Positions 22,762-36,346 of a DNA stretch of 64,000 bases are shown here, in pieces. Each line of letters begins with the position of its first letter. Position 1 is the first letter of the stretch. The stretch covers positions 41,601,618 to 41,665,617 of the forward strand of contig CM051027.1 of assembly GCA_027627225.1 (NCBI GenBank), given 5' to 3'. The translations under genes were made by a program, and so were the position numbers. The notes beneath the pieces are model-generated. The model had not been told where the DNA came from. It did not search any database and was given only the letters and a program-made list of their open reading frames with translations. The stretch is from Congeria kusceri (taxonomy: Eukaryota > Mollusca > Bivalvia > Myida > Dreissenidae).

Positions 22762-23143
22762 TTTAATAAACAAAGGGAAATAAGTCTGGTGTTTGAAACA
22801 CAATCTGGCCCATTTTTGGCGTTTGCTGGTCATACACAAACTGTGAAAGATTGGTTAAGATTGGATGGAAAATAAAGTATATACGTTGGAAAAGGCATTT
22901 TTGCACTTTTTCTTGCTTGAAAAGAGGCAATAACTCTGGTGTTACTGTTGTGATCTGACCCAATAACAATCCCATCCGAGATTGTATGGTCATACAGAAA
23001 CTGTGCAAGGTAAGTCAAGATTGAATACAAAATGTAGTCTTTATCGCGATAACGGTCCAAATTGTTGACGGCATACGGACGACGCCGGGGAGGTCCGCTA
23101 TACCAATAGCTCACCGAGCACTTCGTGCTCAGGTGAGCTAAAA
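22762..23143 (+). mobile_element. 3' fragment of a minisatellite (Helentron/pearl-like) element
   Basis: It has units with CATACACAAACTGTG and CAAGATTGGATGG, then the standard tail TACGGACGACGCCGGGGAGGTCC, and ends with the hairpin CTCACCGAGCACTTCGTGCTCAGGTGAG. No 5' terminus is present. The same tail occurs at 38966-39060, 49900-49981 and 61390-61480. Confidence 0.75.
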
Positions 23144-26100
23144 AGAACCAAACACTTGACATATGGGATACAGCTGGATGCTTGAACCTCGTGTGATCGC
23201 AGAGCGCCGTGTTTTCTTCTGTTAAAAGAGACGTTTCACATAACGGACACTGGTTTAAATGGTTATTTCCGTAAAACGATGCGTCCTCTGTACATTTGCA
23301 TTATTGTAACACCGAATTACTTGAAATTTGAATGTTCAGCAGTATAGACAGCGTTTGCTTTTGTCGAAATCTCGAATGCATTTTGTGTTGACGGGTTCCT
23401 AAATACAGAGATGACAACATATCATTTTTTTAGTAAAGAGAAGCATCTTTCTAAAGAGACCAACTTCGCAACATTTTAAATAACTCATTTGAAAGGAGTG
23501 ACGAACGACGTAATGAGATTTTGCAATTTAACAATGGCACCCTTTGCGGATTTGATTTACTGGTTTCTAACCTGATCAGAGTTGGCATTAGGAGAAATTT
23601 CGTCAACCGACGCAGCATTTCCCGAGGAATTCGTCATATTTTGACAACGTGATTCCATCCACTATTAATTTCCTTACTGTAATGGCAGATATTTTTCAAG
23701 CATTCAACTGCTCGCCTTAAAATATTCCGTAGTAATGTGGTTGTTATTTAAATTAAATGTGATTTTATTTTTTCGTGTACCTGCAAGTTGCGCTTGTGAA
23801 AAATGAAATCCTGTTGAATACCGAGACTCGTGGATGCGCTTCCTGGGTAGAACCATGCGAAACTTGGCTAGGAAAGATCGTCTGCACAATAATTTTATAA
23901 AGCCAGGTATTCATCACTTATATTACTTATTCTTTAATAGTAATTTTGCCTGGTGCTGGAGCTACATAATATCTAGAACGGAAAACCACACGCTTTTGCT
24001 GTAAATTGTTTTTCAATCTACAACAGTAATTGTGAATTATATTAGATACGTTGGCATTAAAATTTCTATATAAGTAAAGATACGAGCGTGAGTCAGAATC
24101 GGAGACATGGAATAGTGTTTGCGTCGGCGCTAAAGGATGCGACAACGCCAGTCGCACAACGCAGTCGGACACATGGAATATCAGCCTTTAATTTTTCGGC
24201 GTAACTGTCTAAGATCACTTTTGACCTAGATATCTTGCGATAATTATGCAGCGGGAAAATTGAATGCCAATAGAATTGGGCAAATTTTCTAGTTTGAGCG
24301 AATGCAAACGTCAAACAATGGTTTAACGTATACCAATAACTGTTGCATACTTTTGGGGTATAAAAATTTACATAATTGTTTACATAAGCGGTTAAAATGA
24401 AGTTATAAACATATCCTCGACATATACTCTAGAACTGAGGCTAATTATGAACGTATTTTCTCATTGTATGCCATAAACAGAATGCTATATTCATTCACGT
24501 GACGAAATAACTATTTTGTTTAGCCTACATTTATATAAGCGTTATGCTCTATAAATAGCAATTGTGCAATGTTCCCATGCATAAATCTCCCTCACAGAGT
24601 TGCCGTTCCATGTAGCCCATTGATTCTAGCGAGTTCATCGCGTTCCAGAAACAGTAGCATTCTAAAAATAGCAACGGCTGTATAGCTGTGTTACATGCAT
24701 CAATAATAGCGTTCAGAGAATCATAAACCTAAAAATTTCAATAAATGTGGAATTTATATTATAAACTTACTGTTAATTTTATTTAAAATTGTGGTTACGA
24801 TTTATTAATGATTATTTATAATTGCATCTTTCTATCAACTTCTCCAGTAGATGTTACTTAGTCTGTAAAAAGATGCTACATTTTCTATAGATAAAATGTT
24901 ATGAAAGAAGATTCGGAATATGTCGAATTGTTATTCGCGTAGCATGAATACACAATTTGCAATACTAATTATACAAAGGAACCCTTGAAATATCATATTT
25001 CTACTGATATAATTTAAAATCGTCATAGTCTAATGAATTTTTATGTTTGCGTTATCAAAAATAAAGTCTTAACATTTCACAAATCGCTGAATGTTTCCCG
25101 ACTATTGCTTTTTATTGGGATACACAGTATACATGCTTATTTGACTTGAAATCGTTATTATATTAGATAACTAACATGAATGGTATAACTATATAGACTC
25201 GTCTGATACATAATAATTTTAATTCATTCCCGAAATTATTTTCTTACATTGTTAATTTGTAAAATTGGCTTGACAAATTCAGTTAACAATTATGTTAACC
25301 CAAATTATTTTGGTTATTCATATATCACTGGTGGAAAAATGGAGTTGTATGATTGGTTTATTCATGGCATAGATATTCATTATAATTTTATTTAATTTTT
25401 AAATTTATAAATTTATCTCAAATAAACTTTTGGGTCCGAGAAGTTTTCTTATAGTGTCCGAAAAATATGGGGTCCAATAAGTCCCCTAATATTGGTGGGG
25501 ACCAAAAATTCTGGGATCTGAAAAGTCACGTAACCGATCATCCTGGCCGTCTGTTTATGTAATTTTTAAAAGACATCTCAATATTAATTTCAACGCCGAT
25601 TGTCTTTTTAAAAGACATTTCTTGTTTAATCTGCGTAGCGTCACTAGCGTGTTTTGTATTTTTACATATATTTTTCTTAACGATTGTCACTGTACGTATT
25701 GTTGCTATTCAACTGAGTATTATTTTTTAAGTAAGATGTAAGTTAGTGTTTTTTTTAATGTTTGCATTTCTGTTAAATACTATCGATATGCCCCTTTAAA
25801 CAATGTATTTGCCTTATTGACACTATTTAATTTGAATTGTGAGGGTTTTTCTCGCGATGTTTTCCTTCATTTGATGATTATTTGTCCTTAAAATGACGTT
25901 CACATAAATAAATATCATGGTAACACTCCAATAGTTTTAAAATGCTTCTGGCAACAGGAAAAGAGGAAGTCGCCGCAGTGTATTGAACTAGACAATGAGC
26001 CGGCGGCAAATAACGTTTTACCCGGAAGTAGCGTATCGATTAATTGACATGATAATTGAAGTAGTGATTTATTAAGCCCAGTTTACTTCAATTAAAGCGT

Positions 26101-26170
26101 TTCGTTGAAGGTTATTTGTGCACAGCATTACTCATATAACAAATTGTGTGCATACATATGCAGCATTAAT
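23144..26170. other. 3 kb of AT-rich intergenic DNA upstream of the fucosyltransferase
   Basis: No exon with convincing coding character was found. A short direct repeat (GGAGACATGGAATA / GGACACATGGAATA) lies at about 24100-24177. In-frame with the fucosyltransferase there is a stop at 26093-26095. No clear TATA box was identified. Confidence 0.4.
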
Positions 26171-28211
26171 ATGCACATCAGAAAATTAAGTATGTGGATT
26201 ATTCTTGTGGCATTCATGTTTTTAATAACGTTTAACTTCTACGTTAACGTTTTGCATGCTAGTGAGAAATCAGAAATTCCATTTAGAAATGTATCCAGCG
26301 ATCATAATATGAACGGACGCTTGAACAGCACTGAACTCGTAAAGGACAGCGGGACAGCACGACATGGCTTGCGTATCCAGTCTAGTGTTTGGCCGGACGA
26401 CAAAAATGGTGATGACCGGATTCTATCTCAGATGCACTTTATACCACAGTCGTTGTTGCACATAGGTTCTAGACCACAGGTGTCAGTAAAGAAAATTCTT
26501 TTGTATAACGGATATGCGGATTGGGGGGTACAGACAGGCCGAGACACGTTTCTTCAACAGAAGTGTCCTGTGAGCACGTGTTCTCTCATAGCAGACCGCC
26601 AACAAGCGCCCCATGTCGACGCAGTCCTTTTCCGACAGGACCTTGCAAAACCCTCATTTAGGCGACCTATGCACCAGGTTTGGATACTATTTTTCCTCGA
26701 GTCGCCATATTTTACCCCGAGTTTAACAAGGTTTCGTAACCAATTCAACCTGACTGCCACGTATCGACGGGATTCTGACATAGTGGCTCCATACGAGAAA
26801 TTCATAAGGCACAAATCACCCACCATTCAGCCAGTGAGAAACTACGCTGCGGGAAAGAAGAAGCAAGTTGCTTGGTTTGTGTCCAATTGTAATGCGGCTA
26901 ATTCTAGAATGGATTACGTAACGGAACTATCTCGGTACATATCAGTGGATATTTTCGGACTTTGCGGTCGTAAGAAATGTCCCCGTGGGAAGAATGCATG
27001 CTTGGAAATGCTGAACAAAGACTATAAATTTTATCTGGCATTCGAGAATTCCAACTGTCGGGATTATATTACCGAAAAGTTTTATGTAACTGGTCTGCAG
27101 TAAGTAATGCTTTGATAACATATGATGCCCTTTATCATGGTACATGTACGCGTGTCCTTCAGAATACACTTATACTTTATTTGCTATGTTTAAATGTACT
27201 GAACTCCAGATGGGCGTAAAAAATGGGCGTGTTTTTGTAGATATGCCTGAAACGGTAAAACATGCGTAAAACAATCGCTATTTGTTTAGAACACGATCAA
27301 ATACTGTCATAAACCTATTTCATTGAAAAATAGAAGTGGAATAAGCTCGCACTTTCCTTGAACCCTGTTTCTCCGGTTTAAAAATACCGCTGCAAGCACA
27401 TGATTCAAGCGTGCACACGCGCGACTCGACAAAACTAAACTGTCATGTGATTATCCTAAATATAAATGGCGCATTTTTAATTACTCGATGGATTTTAGCG
27501 TCTGCAGACGCTATTGATTTTAGGACGATAAAAGGATGAAAACTATATAAAATCATTTTTTTTTTCAGATGAATAAAAACATACGTGTCTAATTTTTTTA
27601 ATGTTTGGTATACAATTATGTAAGGAAATCATGTATTTGGGATAATTTTCTTTCGTTTTTACGATTGGACCATCTGGAGTTTAGTCCCTTTAAGAAACCA
27701 ACTACAGTATTAGCGAATCGATGCTAAACGTCAACGTCGATTAAAACGTGTTATAAATTGCTTTACCTATTAAATTTGCGTGCAATTATTTCTAGACGGC
27801 AATTAATGTATATATACATGTTTGAGATTTTGAATACTCTGGAAGTCATTGATTAATTGTAACTTCAGACACGACGTGATACCGATTGTAATGGGCGCGG
27901 CTCCACAAGACTACAGGCGGGTAGCGCCGCACAATTCCTTCATACACGTAGATGATTTTACGAGTCCGCGAGCTCTCGCCGAGTACCTGCACATTCTGGA
28001 CAAGAACGAACTGTTGTACAACGAATATTTTTCATGGAAAGGAACAGGTGAATTTATAAACACGTATTTCTGGTGTCGAGTATGCGCCTTACTGCACGAT
28101 GACACTCGTGCAGCGTCTTCCTACGGCGACATCGATGCGTGGTGGCGCGGCAAGGACGTGTGCATAGGCCGCCATAGCTGGAGGGACCATCAGGACAGTG
28201 GTCGGACATAA
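26171..28211 (+). CDS. Alpha-1,3-fucosyltransferase (GT10 family), two exons
   Basis: Exon 1 is 26171-27099 and exon 2 is 27869-28211. The donor CA|GTAAGT and acceptor TTCAG|AC keep the frame, giving 423 residues and stop TAA. ATG 26171 is the first Met after an in-frame stop at 26093. Residues 8-28 form a hydrophobic signal anchor, so this is a type II Golgi membrane protein. A stem with sequons follows, then the catalytic domain: ESPYF (177-181), TYRRDSDI (about 197-204), WFVSNC (235-240), a Cys-rich GLCGRKKCPRG and the GT10 signature FYLAFENSNC..YITEKFY (287-305). Exon 2 continues with VIPIVMG and the SFIHVDDF / EYFSWKG motifs. The enzyme would move fucose from GDP-fucose to glycans. All expected blocks are present and length is normal, so it is probably functional. 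The acceptor linkage cannot be told from sequence. No standard AATAAA was found close downstream. Confidence 0.92.
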
Positions 28212-28634
28212 AGTATTGGTGCACTTGTTCATGATGTTGGTTAAAAGTTAAATGCAAATTGATTAGTAATGATTTTAATTTGGCGGCTGTTGAAGCTTGC
28301 CGCAACTTTAAAAATAGCAATTGATTTTGATTAGCATCAGAACAAATAATTATCAGATTGTGCTGTTTAATTATACGGTAATATCACATGAAGTATATAA
28401 TGATTGTCCCCTCATATACACACTGATTACAAAGAAATTAATTTAAGTCCACCCCTCTTTAAAACAATCACTAGCAAAATACGGTTTTATATTACATAAC
28501 AAACTTTAACAGGAGCGTTTTTCAGCATATCTGAGACTATTTTAACACTTAATGCCAGCTGTTTCTAGGCTTTTATATTAAGCTCTCATGCTTTTCGGCA
28601 GTTTTCGTGTTTGGCGTCATCGTCGTCGTTGGTA
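28212..28634. other. 3' flank of the fucosyltransferase
   Basis: AT-rich, with no gene recognised. It presumably contains the 3' UTR. Confidence 0.4.
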
Positions 28635-29983
28635 CGAGGGATGATCAAAATTAATGTAGATTTTTTTCATATTTTTTAGACATATAATTATTTAATAGAA
28701 AAAAAGTACATTCAAATAAACTGGAAAATATATTGCATCAATTTACAAAATTTCAGCGATTTTACTCTTCTCTGTTAAAAATGGCAGGCATTTACAATAA
28801 GTCACTATAGGCAACCCGGAGCTCGTCAATTAGAATTCAATGACGTTAACGTCATTTGCTTCAGGGAAGATTTGGCGCGAAGGAAATATTCTTGTTTCAT
28901 TATTATTATTTCACTATTATTCAATATTTTCGGATATTTTAATTACGCTATCTTATCCATGATTCTTTTGTTGGGATCTCCGTAAAAGAGGCCTTTCTCA
29001 TCATAGTCTTGAGGCAATATGATAACCAGTCGCATATACTTGTTCAAAGCGCTTTATGGCGTTTTGAATACCAATATATAAAATATATTTTAAAACATTC
29101 TGCATTTTAAGTATGTCTGAGTACATTACACATTTAGCATATAAACGCGTATAATGTTAACATATGCATACATTATTTCACTGAATAAAGAAAGGAAATA
29201 CCTGTTAGAAATATTTACAATAAAGTAATATTTACGTCTTATTTTAAATCAGTATGTACACTGAAAATTAAAATAATGATGTAATTTGTCATTAGCATTT
29301 TCTACTTATTTCTTACTTATCAACAAGCATTAATCATGGAGAAATAAACCTAGCGATTCATTTCGCATAGCTACCTGACCATTGACTGTCCGTGCTGATC
29401 AAGCTAATTTAAGCTGATTGACGTCGTCATTGTCGCGTCTTTTTTTCCTTATCCATTCATGTCTCAATGCTTACAATCCCATCTCAAAATTCTATTGCAC
29501 TATGTGAAAACACGTGCCCTACTCAAAAACTGTATTCTATGCTTGTAGATAAAATCAAATGTCTGCAAAGATGTTTTACAAATATCTTTACTCTATTTTT
29601 TTACCACTCGAATTTAGAGTTGATCTCACAATTACATTTTTTCTCAATTGACGTTGTGCATCACCGTCATATCAATATTATTTTTATTAATAGGCAATCT
29701 TAAAAATGAAGCCAACTTTTGGTATAATGTCAATGTATGTTTGTCTTACATTATACCAATTTTTTTTGAAGAAAGTATACTTATTTCGTACAGAATTTAC
29801 GCTTAACTGTTACCATGGTTATATTATCAAATAGATCAGATGCGAAACAAATTAATTTCACAATATTTCTTATTAAACATGTTCCATTTGAATTCCGGTT
29901 CATTTTGATATAGGTTTTATTCAATTAAGTTTATTTAATTGTAAAGAATATAAAAAGTCTACGTTATTTTTGAACATCCCTCG
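28635..29983. mobile_element. Non-coding mariner-like element with TA duplication
   Basis: It starts CGAGGGATGATCAAAAT and ends with the inverse, ATTTTTGAACATCCCTCG. It is flanked by TA on both sides (28633-28634 and 29984-29985). The TIRs are about 27 bp with a few mismatches and resemble mariner termini. At 1,349 bp it has the length of an autonomous mariner, yet no transposase frame or its motifs could be found on either strand. It also contains a perfect 12-bp inverted repeat at about 29721-29766 (TTGGTATAATGT / ACATTATACCAA). Confidence 0.7.
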
Positions 29984-32240
29984 TATCGTCTTAAATTTTC
30001 GTCTTAAATTTTGTTTTATAATAGCGGCCATAATCATTCACGAATGTTCAAGATATTCGCACATGAAATGTTAGGCTATAGTTTTTTTATTAATTGGTTC
30101 TCGGACATTTTTGGTAATGTCCGATTGGAGAATGGAACAAAATAACAAAACAAGAGGGCTCACCCGAGTACTGGCAAAGATAAATAATTTATGTAGCAGA
30201 TTTACTCTCGTACATAAAATATGTAAGGACCTGGATATATTTTCTCTACCCTGGAATCCAAATTTTTCCAGGCAATTTCGGAGGAATAGTGTTAAGGTCA
30301 TGTCATGCATGCCGGCTTGTTTCAAAGAGTTGAGTGTATTGCCATTTACCCCGTCCTATATTCAAATTCGCTTTAGATTTCAAGGTCATAGACAAATTGT
30401 GCAAGTTTGGTCCAGACTGGTTAAAAATGAAGTCCCCATCTTGCAACAAATTCATGTTTGCACTAATTTTCACAATTAAGGGGATATAACTGCTGTATTC
30501 GTGGCCTGTCTAATTTGCTGCAGAGAGTTGAGATCTTATGGCGATACAAAACATGTGAAAGTTTTATCAATATTGAATGCATATAATAAAATCTCGATGC
30601 ACGAAAAAGGCAATTTTTGCAGTTTTTTTTCAATAACAAAGGGTCCATAACTCTGATGTTTGTTGCTTAATCTGACCCATTGTTGGCTTCATTCAGATTA
30701 CATACAAACTGTGGAAGTTTTGTCAAGACTGGATGAAAAATAAAGTCTCTATGACCAAAAAAAGGCACTTGTTGCAGTTTTTTCCACATACAAGTGGCCA
30801 TAACTCCAGTGTCTGTGGCCCAACCTTACCCATTTTTGGCTTCTGGTAAAATCTTTTGGTCGCACACAAACTGTTGAATTTTGGTCAAGATTGGAAGAAA
30901 AATGAAAGTAAATGGCAATTTTTGCCTATTTTTCACAAAAAGGGGGCATTACTCTGATGTAAGTGGCCCAATCCGGCCCAAAATTGACTTCTACTGTGAT
31001 CTTATGATAATACACAAACCGTGGAAGTTTGGTCAAGATTGGTAGAAAAATGAAGCCTTTACGAACTAAAAAGGCAATTTTTGTATTTTTTCCCACAAAC
31101 AAGGGCCCATAACTTCCAATTTGGCCCAATATCAAAACCAACCGAGATTTTATGGTCATACACAAACTGTGCAAGTTAGGTCAAGATTGAATAAACAAGA
31201 GGGCCATGATGGCCCTAGGTCGCTCACATGAGTTTAAGGCATCATAACAAGAGGGAAAAATGGCACTAAACGCCTTACCTGAGTACAAAGATCTGGGCCT
31301 TGCAGTTTCAGATGTTTTTTTAGTCTATATCAACCGTGTGACCCACAGGGCATGGCCACCTTATACCCCAGGGGCTTAATTTGAACAATATTTGTAGTGG
31401 ACCACTTTTCAATGTTTCATACCCAATATGATTTCACTGGGTTTCAGAGATTTTTCAAGTCATTTTGCTATTCAAATGTATATAAACCATGTGACCCCCA
31501 GGGGGTGGCCAATTTTTACCCCAGGAACATCATTTGAACAATCTTTGTAGAGGACCACTCCACAATGTTTCACGCAAAATATAAAACCTCTGGGCCTTAC
31601 GGTTTCAACAAGGAAGATTTTTAAGGCCCATATAAGTCTATATAAATCATGTGACGCCCCAGGTCATGACCACTTTTTACCCCAGGGGCATAATTTGAAC
31701 AATCTTTGTAGAGGACCACTATACAATGTTACATATCAAATAGGAAAACACTGCTTCAGGTTTCAGGAAATGTTAGTCATTTGGCTATTTAAGTCTATAA
31801 AAACAATGTGACCCCCAGGGCAGGGCCAGTTTTGACCCCTGGAACATCATTTGAACAATCTTTATAGAGGACCACTATACAATGTTTCCAACCAAATATG
31901 AAACCTCTGGGCCTTGTGGTTTCAGAGGAGAAGTTTTTTAAAGTAATTTTGCTATTTACATTTATATTAACCATGTGAGCCCCCCGGGGTGTGGACAGTT
32001 TTGACCCCAGGGGCATCAATTGAACAATCTTTGTAGAGGACCACTATACAATGTTACTTACCAAATATGAAACCTCTGGGCCTTGCGGTTTCAGAGGAGA
32101 ATATTTTTTAAGTCATTTTACTATTTAAGTCAATATAAACCAATATAAACCATGTGACCCTCGGGATGTGGCCAGTTTTGACCCAAGAGGCATAATTTGA
32201 ACAATCTTTGTAGAGGACCACTTTTTAATGTTACATACCC

Positions 32241-33465
32241 AGGCTTTTCCCCAGGATTTTGCTAAGGCACATGGGGCAAATAACCGCAAGGTGTGTGTGT
32301 GGGAGGGGGTACCCCCTTCGACGTTAGATTTTTAAAAACTTTTTATCTGTACTAAATCAAAATCTACAGTACTTCAAGAGCTATCAGAAGCACAAGAGTA
32401 AACAGCCTTTTGATACAGTTTTTTTCTCTCTTTGTTTCCGAATGACATAATCATAAAATGCACACAATATAAAATTTATAAAGGAAACACAACAACATAA
32501 GTGGCAAACGTAATGTAACCTGGAAATAGATAATGACACGGTTTACCTACATGTATACCTCTTTCAATGAAGTTATTGGCATATTATCATAAAAATTTCA
32601 GAAATGACTTAAACAAAGCTTCATTTTATACTTCATTTCATGTCTGAAATGTTCAGGTCTTCCACTATCCAACACAAACATGTCATTTTAGTGCAAGCCC
32701 TGTACACAAATTTAGGAAGCTGTCCTTCGTGGTTTTTGCTGGTGCCACATGTCCACCAACATGTTAATGAGGCATAGTGTTCATGTCCAATATCTGGTAC
32801 TAAAACGTTGTTCTTCTGAGAAGAGGTCCTTGGGTGGAGGCTGCCAACTAAGCATTAAGAACGTTGTTGGAGAGACATGATCTGTGTGTAGTTTTTTGTG
32901 TGCTGCACACATTTAATGAAACTGTACAAATGAAAGGTTTAAAGTAGATGACTAGAGTTTAGGCTCTATGCTACGTGTTTCTGTACATGCTGGTGAAACA
33001 GACTGCAGTGTCAGAGACACAGACTCAATTTTGTCTTACAAAAAAAAGTTAGACTAGATATAGATCTAATGCTAACATTTTATATTTGGCATTTCATTAT
33101 TAAGTTAGAAATATACCCTTCGCCTGTAAACAAATTCAATGTAGTAGATCTAAAGTGAAAATGTATGATATAAGACGGTCTTATATACTAAGACTGATTT
33201 ACTACATTTCTTACACATTGCCTAAACATAACATCCAGCTAATTTACTTACACAACAACATGATCGACCATGCTGGTGGGTAACAAGTTTTCTATGCATT
33301 TCAATGGTCATCTCAAACGATTCTCTAAAGCACCCTCACAACACTGTGTAACTGGCTAGCTGGTTTGATAAGATCTAAAAATAGCACACTGTATACACCT
33401 GGCTGGAATGTCTTCGGCTGTATGAGTTTTGAGTGTTAGAGGCTTATTGAAATTATAGTGCTGCA
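32241..33465. other. Unclassified 1.2-kb insert within the element B core
   Basis: Unit similarity stops after AATGTTACATACC near 32239 and resumes at AAACAATGTGACCCCC near 33470. The insert begins CAGGCTTTTCCCCAGGATTT, has a G-rich GTGTGTGTGTGGGAGGGGG near 32292, and shows no long reading frame, clear TIR or target duplication. It may be a fragment of another element. Confidence 0.5.
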
Positions 33466-34210
33466 GTATAAACAATGTGACCCCCCCCCCCGGGGTATAG
33501 CCAGTTTTGACCCAAGGGGTATACTTTGAACAACCTTTGTAGAGGACCACTATACAATGTTACATACCAAATATAAAACATCTGGGCCTTGCGGTTTCAG
33601 AGGAGAATATTTTAAAAGTCATTTTGCTATTTAATTAAATCTTTGTACAGGACCATTATACAATGTTACCAACCGAATATGAAACCTCTAGGCCTTGCAG
33701 TTTCAGAGGAGAAGAGTTTTAAAATCATTTGGCTATTTAAGTCTGTATAAACCATGTGACCCCCGGGGTGTGGCCAGTTTTGACCCCAGGTGCATCATTT
33801 GTACACTCTTTGTAGAGGACCACTATACAATGTGACATACCAAATATAAAACCTCTGGGCTATGCGGTTTCAGAGAAGAAGATTTTTAAAGTCATTTTTT
33901 TGACACCAGAGGCATCATTTGAACAATCTTAATAGAGGACCACTAGAGGATGTCACATATCAAATATGAAAGCTCTGAGCATTGCGGTTTCATAGGCGAA
34001 GATTTTTTAAGTTTTCACTCTTTAAATCTATTTTTAGCTCTGGTGACCTACATATGCAGCGGACCGGAAAGATTTGAACAACTTTGAAAGAGGTCCACCC
34101 AAGGATCATTCCTTTGAAGTTTGGTGAAAATGTGCCAAGCGGTTTAGGAGGAGCTGTTGTTTGAATGAAAAGTTGACAACGCAAACACGCACGCACGCAC
34201 GACGGACAAC

Positions 34211-34359
34211 TGTCATGTATTGTAGGGGTTTTATACCATACCTATAGATATAGTTGTTTGCAACCTACGGGTGTGATAGTAGGAAATTATACTATCAATA
34301 AATCTTAAAACGAGTTCCTGTTATTTGCTTGTTATCCTCCTAGACTCGGATACACAGCA
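34211..34359 (+). repeat. 5' LTR (149 bp)
   Basis: Starts TGTCATGTATTG and ends GATACACAGCA, identical to the 3' LTR. AATAAA at 34298-34303 is the likely polyadenylation signal. Confidence 0.95.
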
Positions 34360-34362
34360 TAT

Positions 34363-34380
34363 TGGCGACGAGGATGGGAT
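34363..34380 (+). other. Primer binding site
   Basis: TGGCGACGAGGATGGGAT lies 3 bp after the 5' LTR. TGG complements the CCA end of a tRNA. The primer tRNA was not identified. Confidence 0.6.
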
Positions 34381-34540
34381 TACGAATTCCACGTAAACTT
34401 CGTCATTTAAACCACAGGGTGACATCACTGCGACAAATCCACGGGGAGAAGGCCGATTTGCCGATTCAAGGGCGGTGACACAGTAGAATTCTACTAGTTA
34501 AATTAATCCGTTTATAAATTCTGGTTATTTCTCGATCAGA

Positions 34541-36346
34541 ATGGCTATCGCTATTGGAAAAATAGACGTGTATGACTCCAGTGAGAACTGGACTTGCTAC
34601 AAAGAAAGGCTGGACCAATATTTTCTGGCCAACGAAGTTGCTAATGACAAAAAGGTTCCAGCCTTATTGGCTCTGATAGGACCAACTACCTACCAGATCT
34701 TGCGTGACCTTACGACACCTGCTCTGCCCAAAGACAAAAGCTTTGACTTCCTTTGTGATAAACTCTCTAGTCATTTCAATCCGCAACCATTAATCATCGC
34801 TGAACGTTTTCGGTTCTATAAGAGAGATCAAAGGGCAGATGAGTCCGTGAAAGAATTCAACATAAGTTTGAGGCAATTGGCTGAACACTGCAATTTTGGT
34901 GCAAATCTGAATGATTCCTTACGGGATAGATTTGTCTGCGGACTGAAGAATGAAGGCATTCAGAAAAGATTGCTCACCGAAAGTGATCTGGACTATGATA
35001 AAGCCGTTAAAATAGCATATGCCATGGAAGCTGCCACGAAGGATGTCCTCGAGTTACATGGCAAGTCTGAAAATGTACATAACTTGGACAAAACTCGCTA
35101 CAAAAATAGGGACAAACTTAAAAGTCAAAATAAGGAGAAGAAGTCGGATTCAACACCGAAGCCAAAATGCATTCATTGTAAACGCAAGAATCATAATTCT
35201 AATGACTGTCGTTTTAAAAATGCCACTTGTTTTGAATGCAAGAATAAGGGTCATATTGCCCCAGCATGTCCAAGGAAACAAACGAAGTTGCATCACATAG
35301 ATGAGTTTTCTACAGATGAAGATGACCGTGATGAGCATTCCACAGACGAAGATGACTGCCTTTTTAGTTTATCAAGTACTGATAAGGAGGCGCGCAGTGT
35401 GATTTGGGTTAGCCCTATTATTAATGGAAAGACAGTAAAAATGGAATTAGATACCGGCTCCGGAGTTTCCGTCATGAATCAAGATGATTGCCACAAATTA
35501 TTTCCCAAAAAGAGACTATTGCCGACGAATATGACCTTAAAAACCTACAGTGGCGAGGTTATTTATCCAATTGGAGTGATGAAGTGCATAGTTGAACTGA
35601 ATGGTCAAAGAACAGTGTTGGACATGTATGTTGTCAAAAATGGTAGTAGACCTTTACTGGGAAGAGAATGGCTGAAAGTGTTAAAGCTAAATTGGTCATC
35701 GATCAAAGCACTTCAAGTTGATGCTGCGGACATGAAAGTTAAAGCTCTAAAAGAGAAATTCAAGTCAGTCTTCAATAAAGATTTGGGTACAATCAAAGGG
35801 GTAAAAGCACATTTACAACTGAAGGACACTGCTCAACCAAAATTTGTAAAAGCCAGAAGTGTTCCTTTTGCTATGAAGCCGAAAATTGAAAAGGAGCTTG
35901 ATAGATTGGTCTCTGAAGGAATTTTGGAGAGCGTTAAACATAGCAATTGGGCGACACCAATTGTGCCGGTTCCAAAACCAAAGAACGATGACATCCGAAT
36001 CTGCGGTGATTTTAAAGTAACAGTAAACCCAGTTCTTCGAGTCGATCAATATCCTTTACCACGAATCGAGGACATTTTTGGATCCTTAGGAAAAGGGAAA
36101 CGATTCACCAAAATAGACCTGAAAAATGCTTATCTTCAGATGGAAGTTGATGAAGAAAGTAAAGAACTGTTGACACTCAGCACTCACAAAGGGTTGTTTA
36201 GAAGCCATAGATTAATGGTTGGTATCGCTTCAGCTCCTGCAATTTTTCAGAGAACTATTGAGCAAATAATGTGTGGAATTCCTGGGGTAAGGGTAATCTT
36301 GGACGACATGATTATCACTGGCAGTACTGATGAAATTCATTTGTAG
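34541..36346 (+). pseudogene. gag-pol: Gag-protease-RT part of the LTR retrotransposon, ended by a premature stop
   Basis: A 601-residue frame from ATG 34541. Gag occupies roughly residues 1-200. Two CX2CX4HX4C zinc knuckles follow at C210-C223 and C230-C243. An aspartic protease has DTGSG at 304-308. The reverse transcriptase starts near 430, with KIDLKNAYLQM (D526) and the catalytic pair in ILDD (D588, D589), where the first residues differ from the usual YVDD. RLMVGIASAPAIFQ at 557-570 departs from the usual RLPFG. The frame ends at TAG 36344-36346 inside the RT thumb. Reading through gives about 27 more codons of RT-like sequence, and then the frame is lost at the A-run 36420-36427. Confidence 0.9.

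Noticed and set aside
29467..29703. Remnant transposase in the mariner-like element
   Set aside because: The 78-codon frame has none of the expected transposase motifs.
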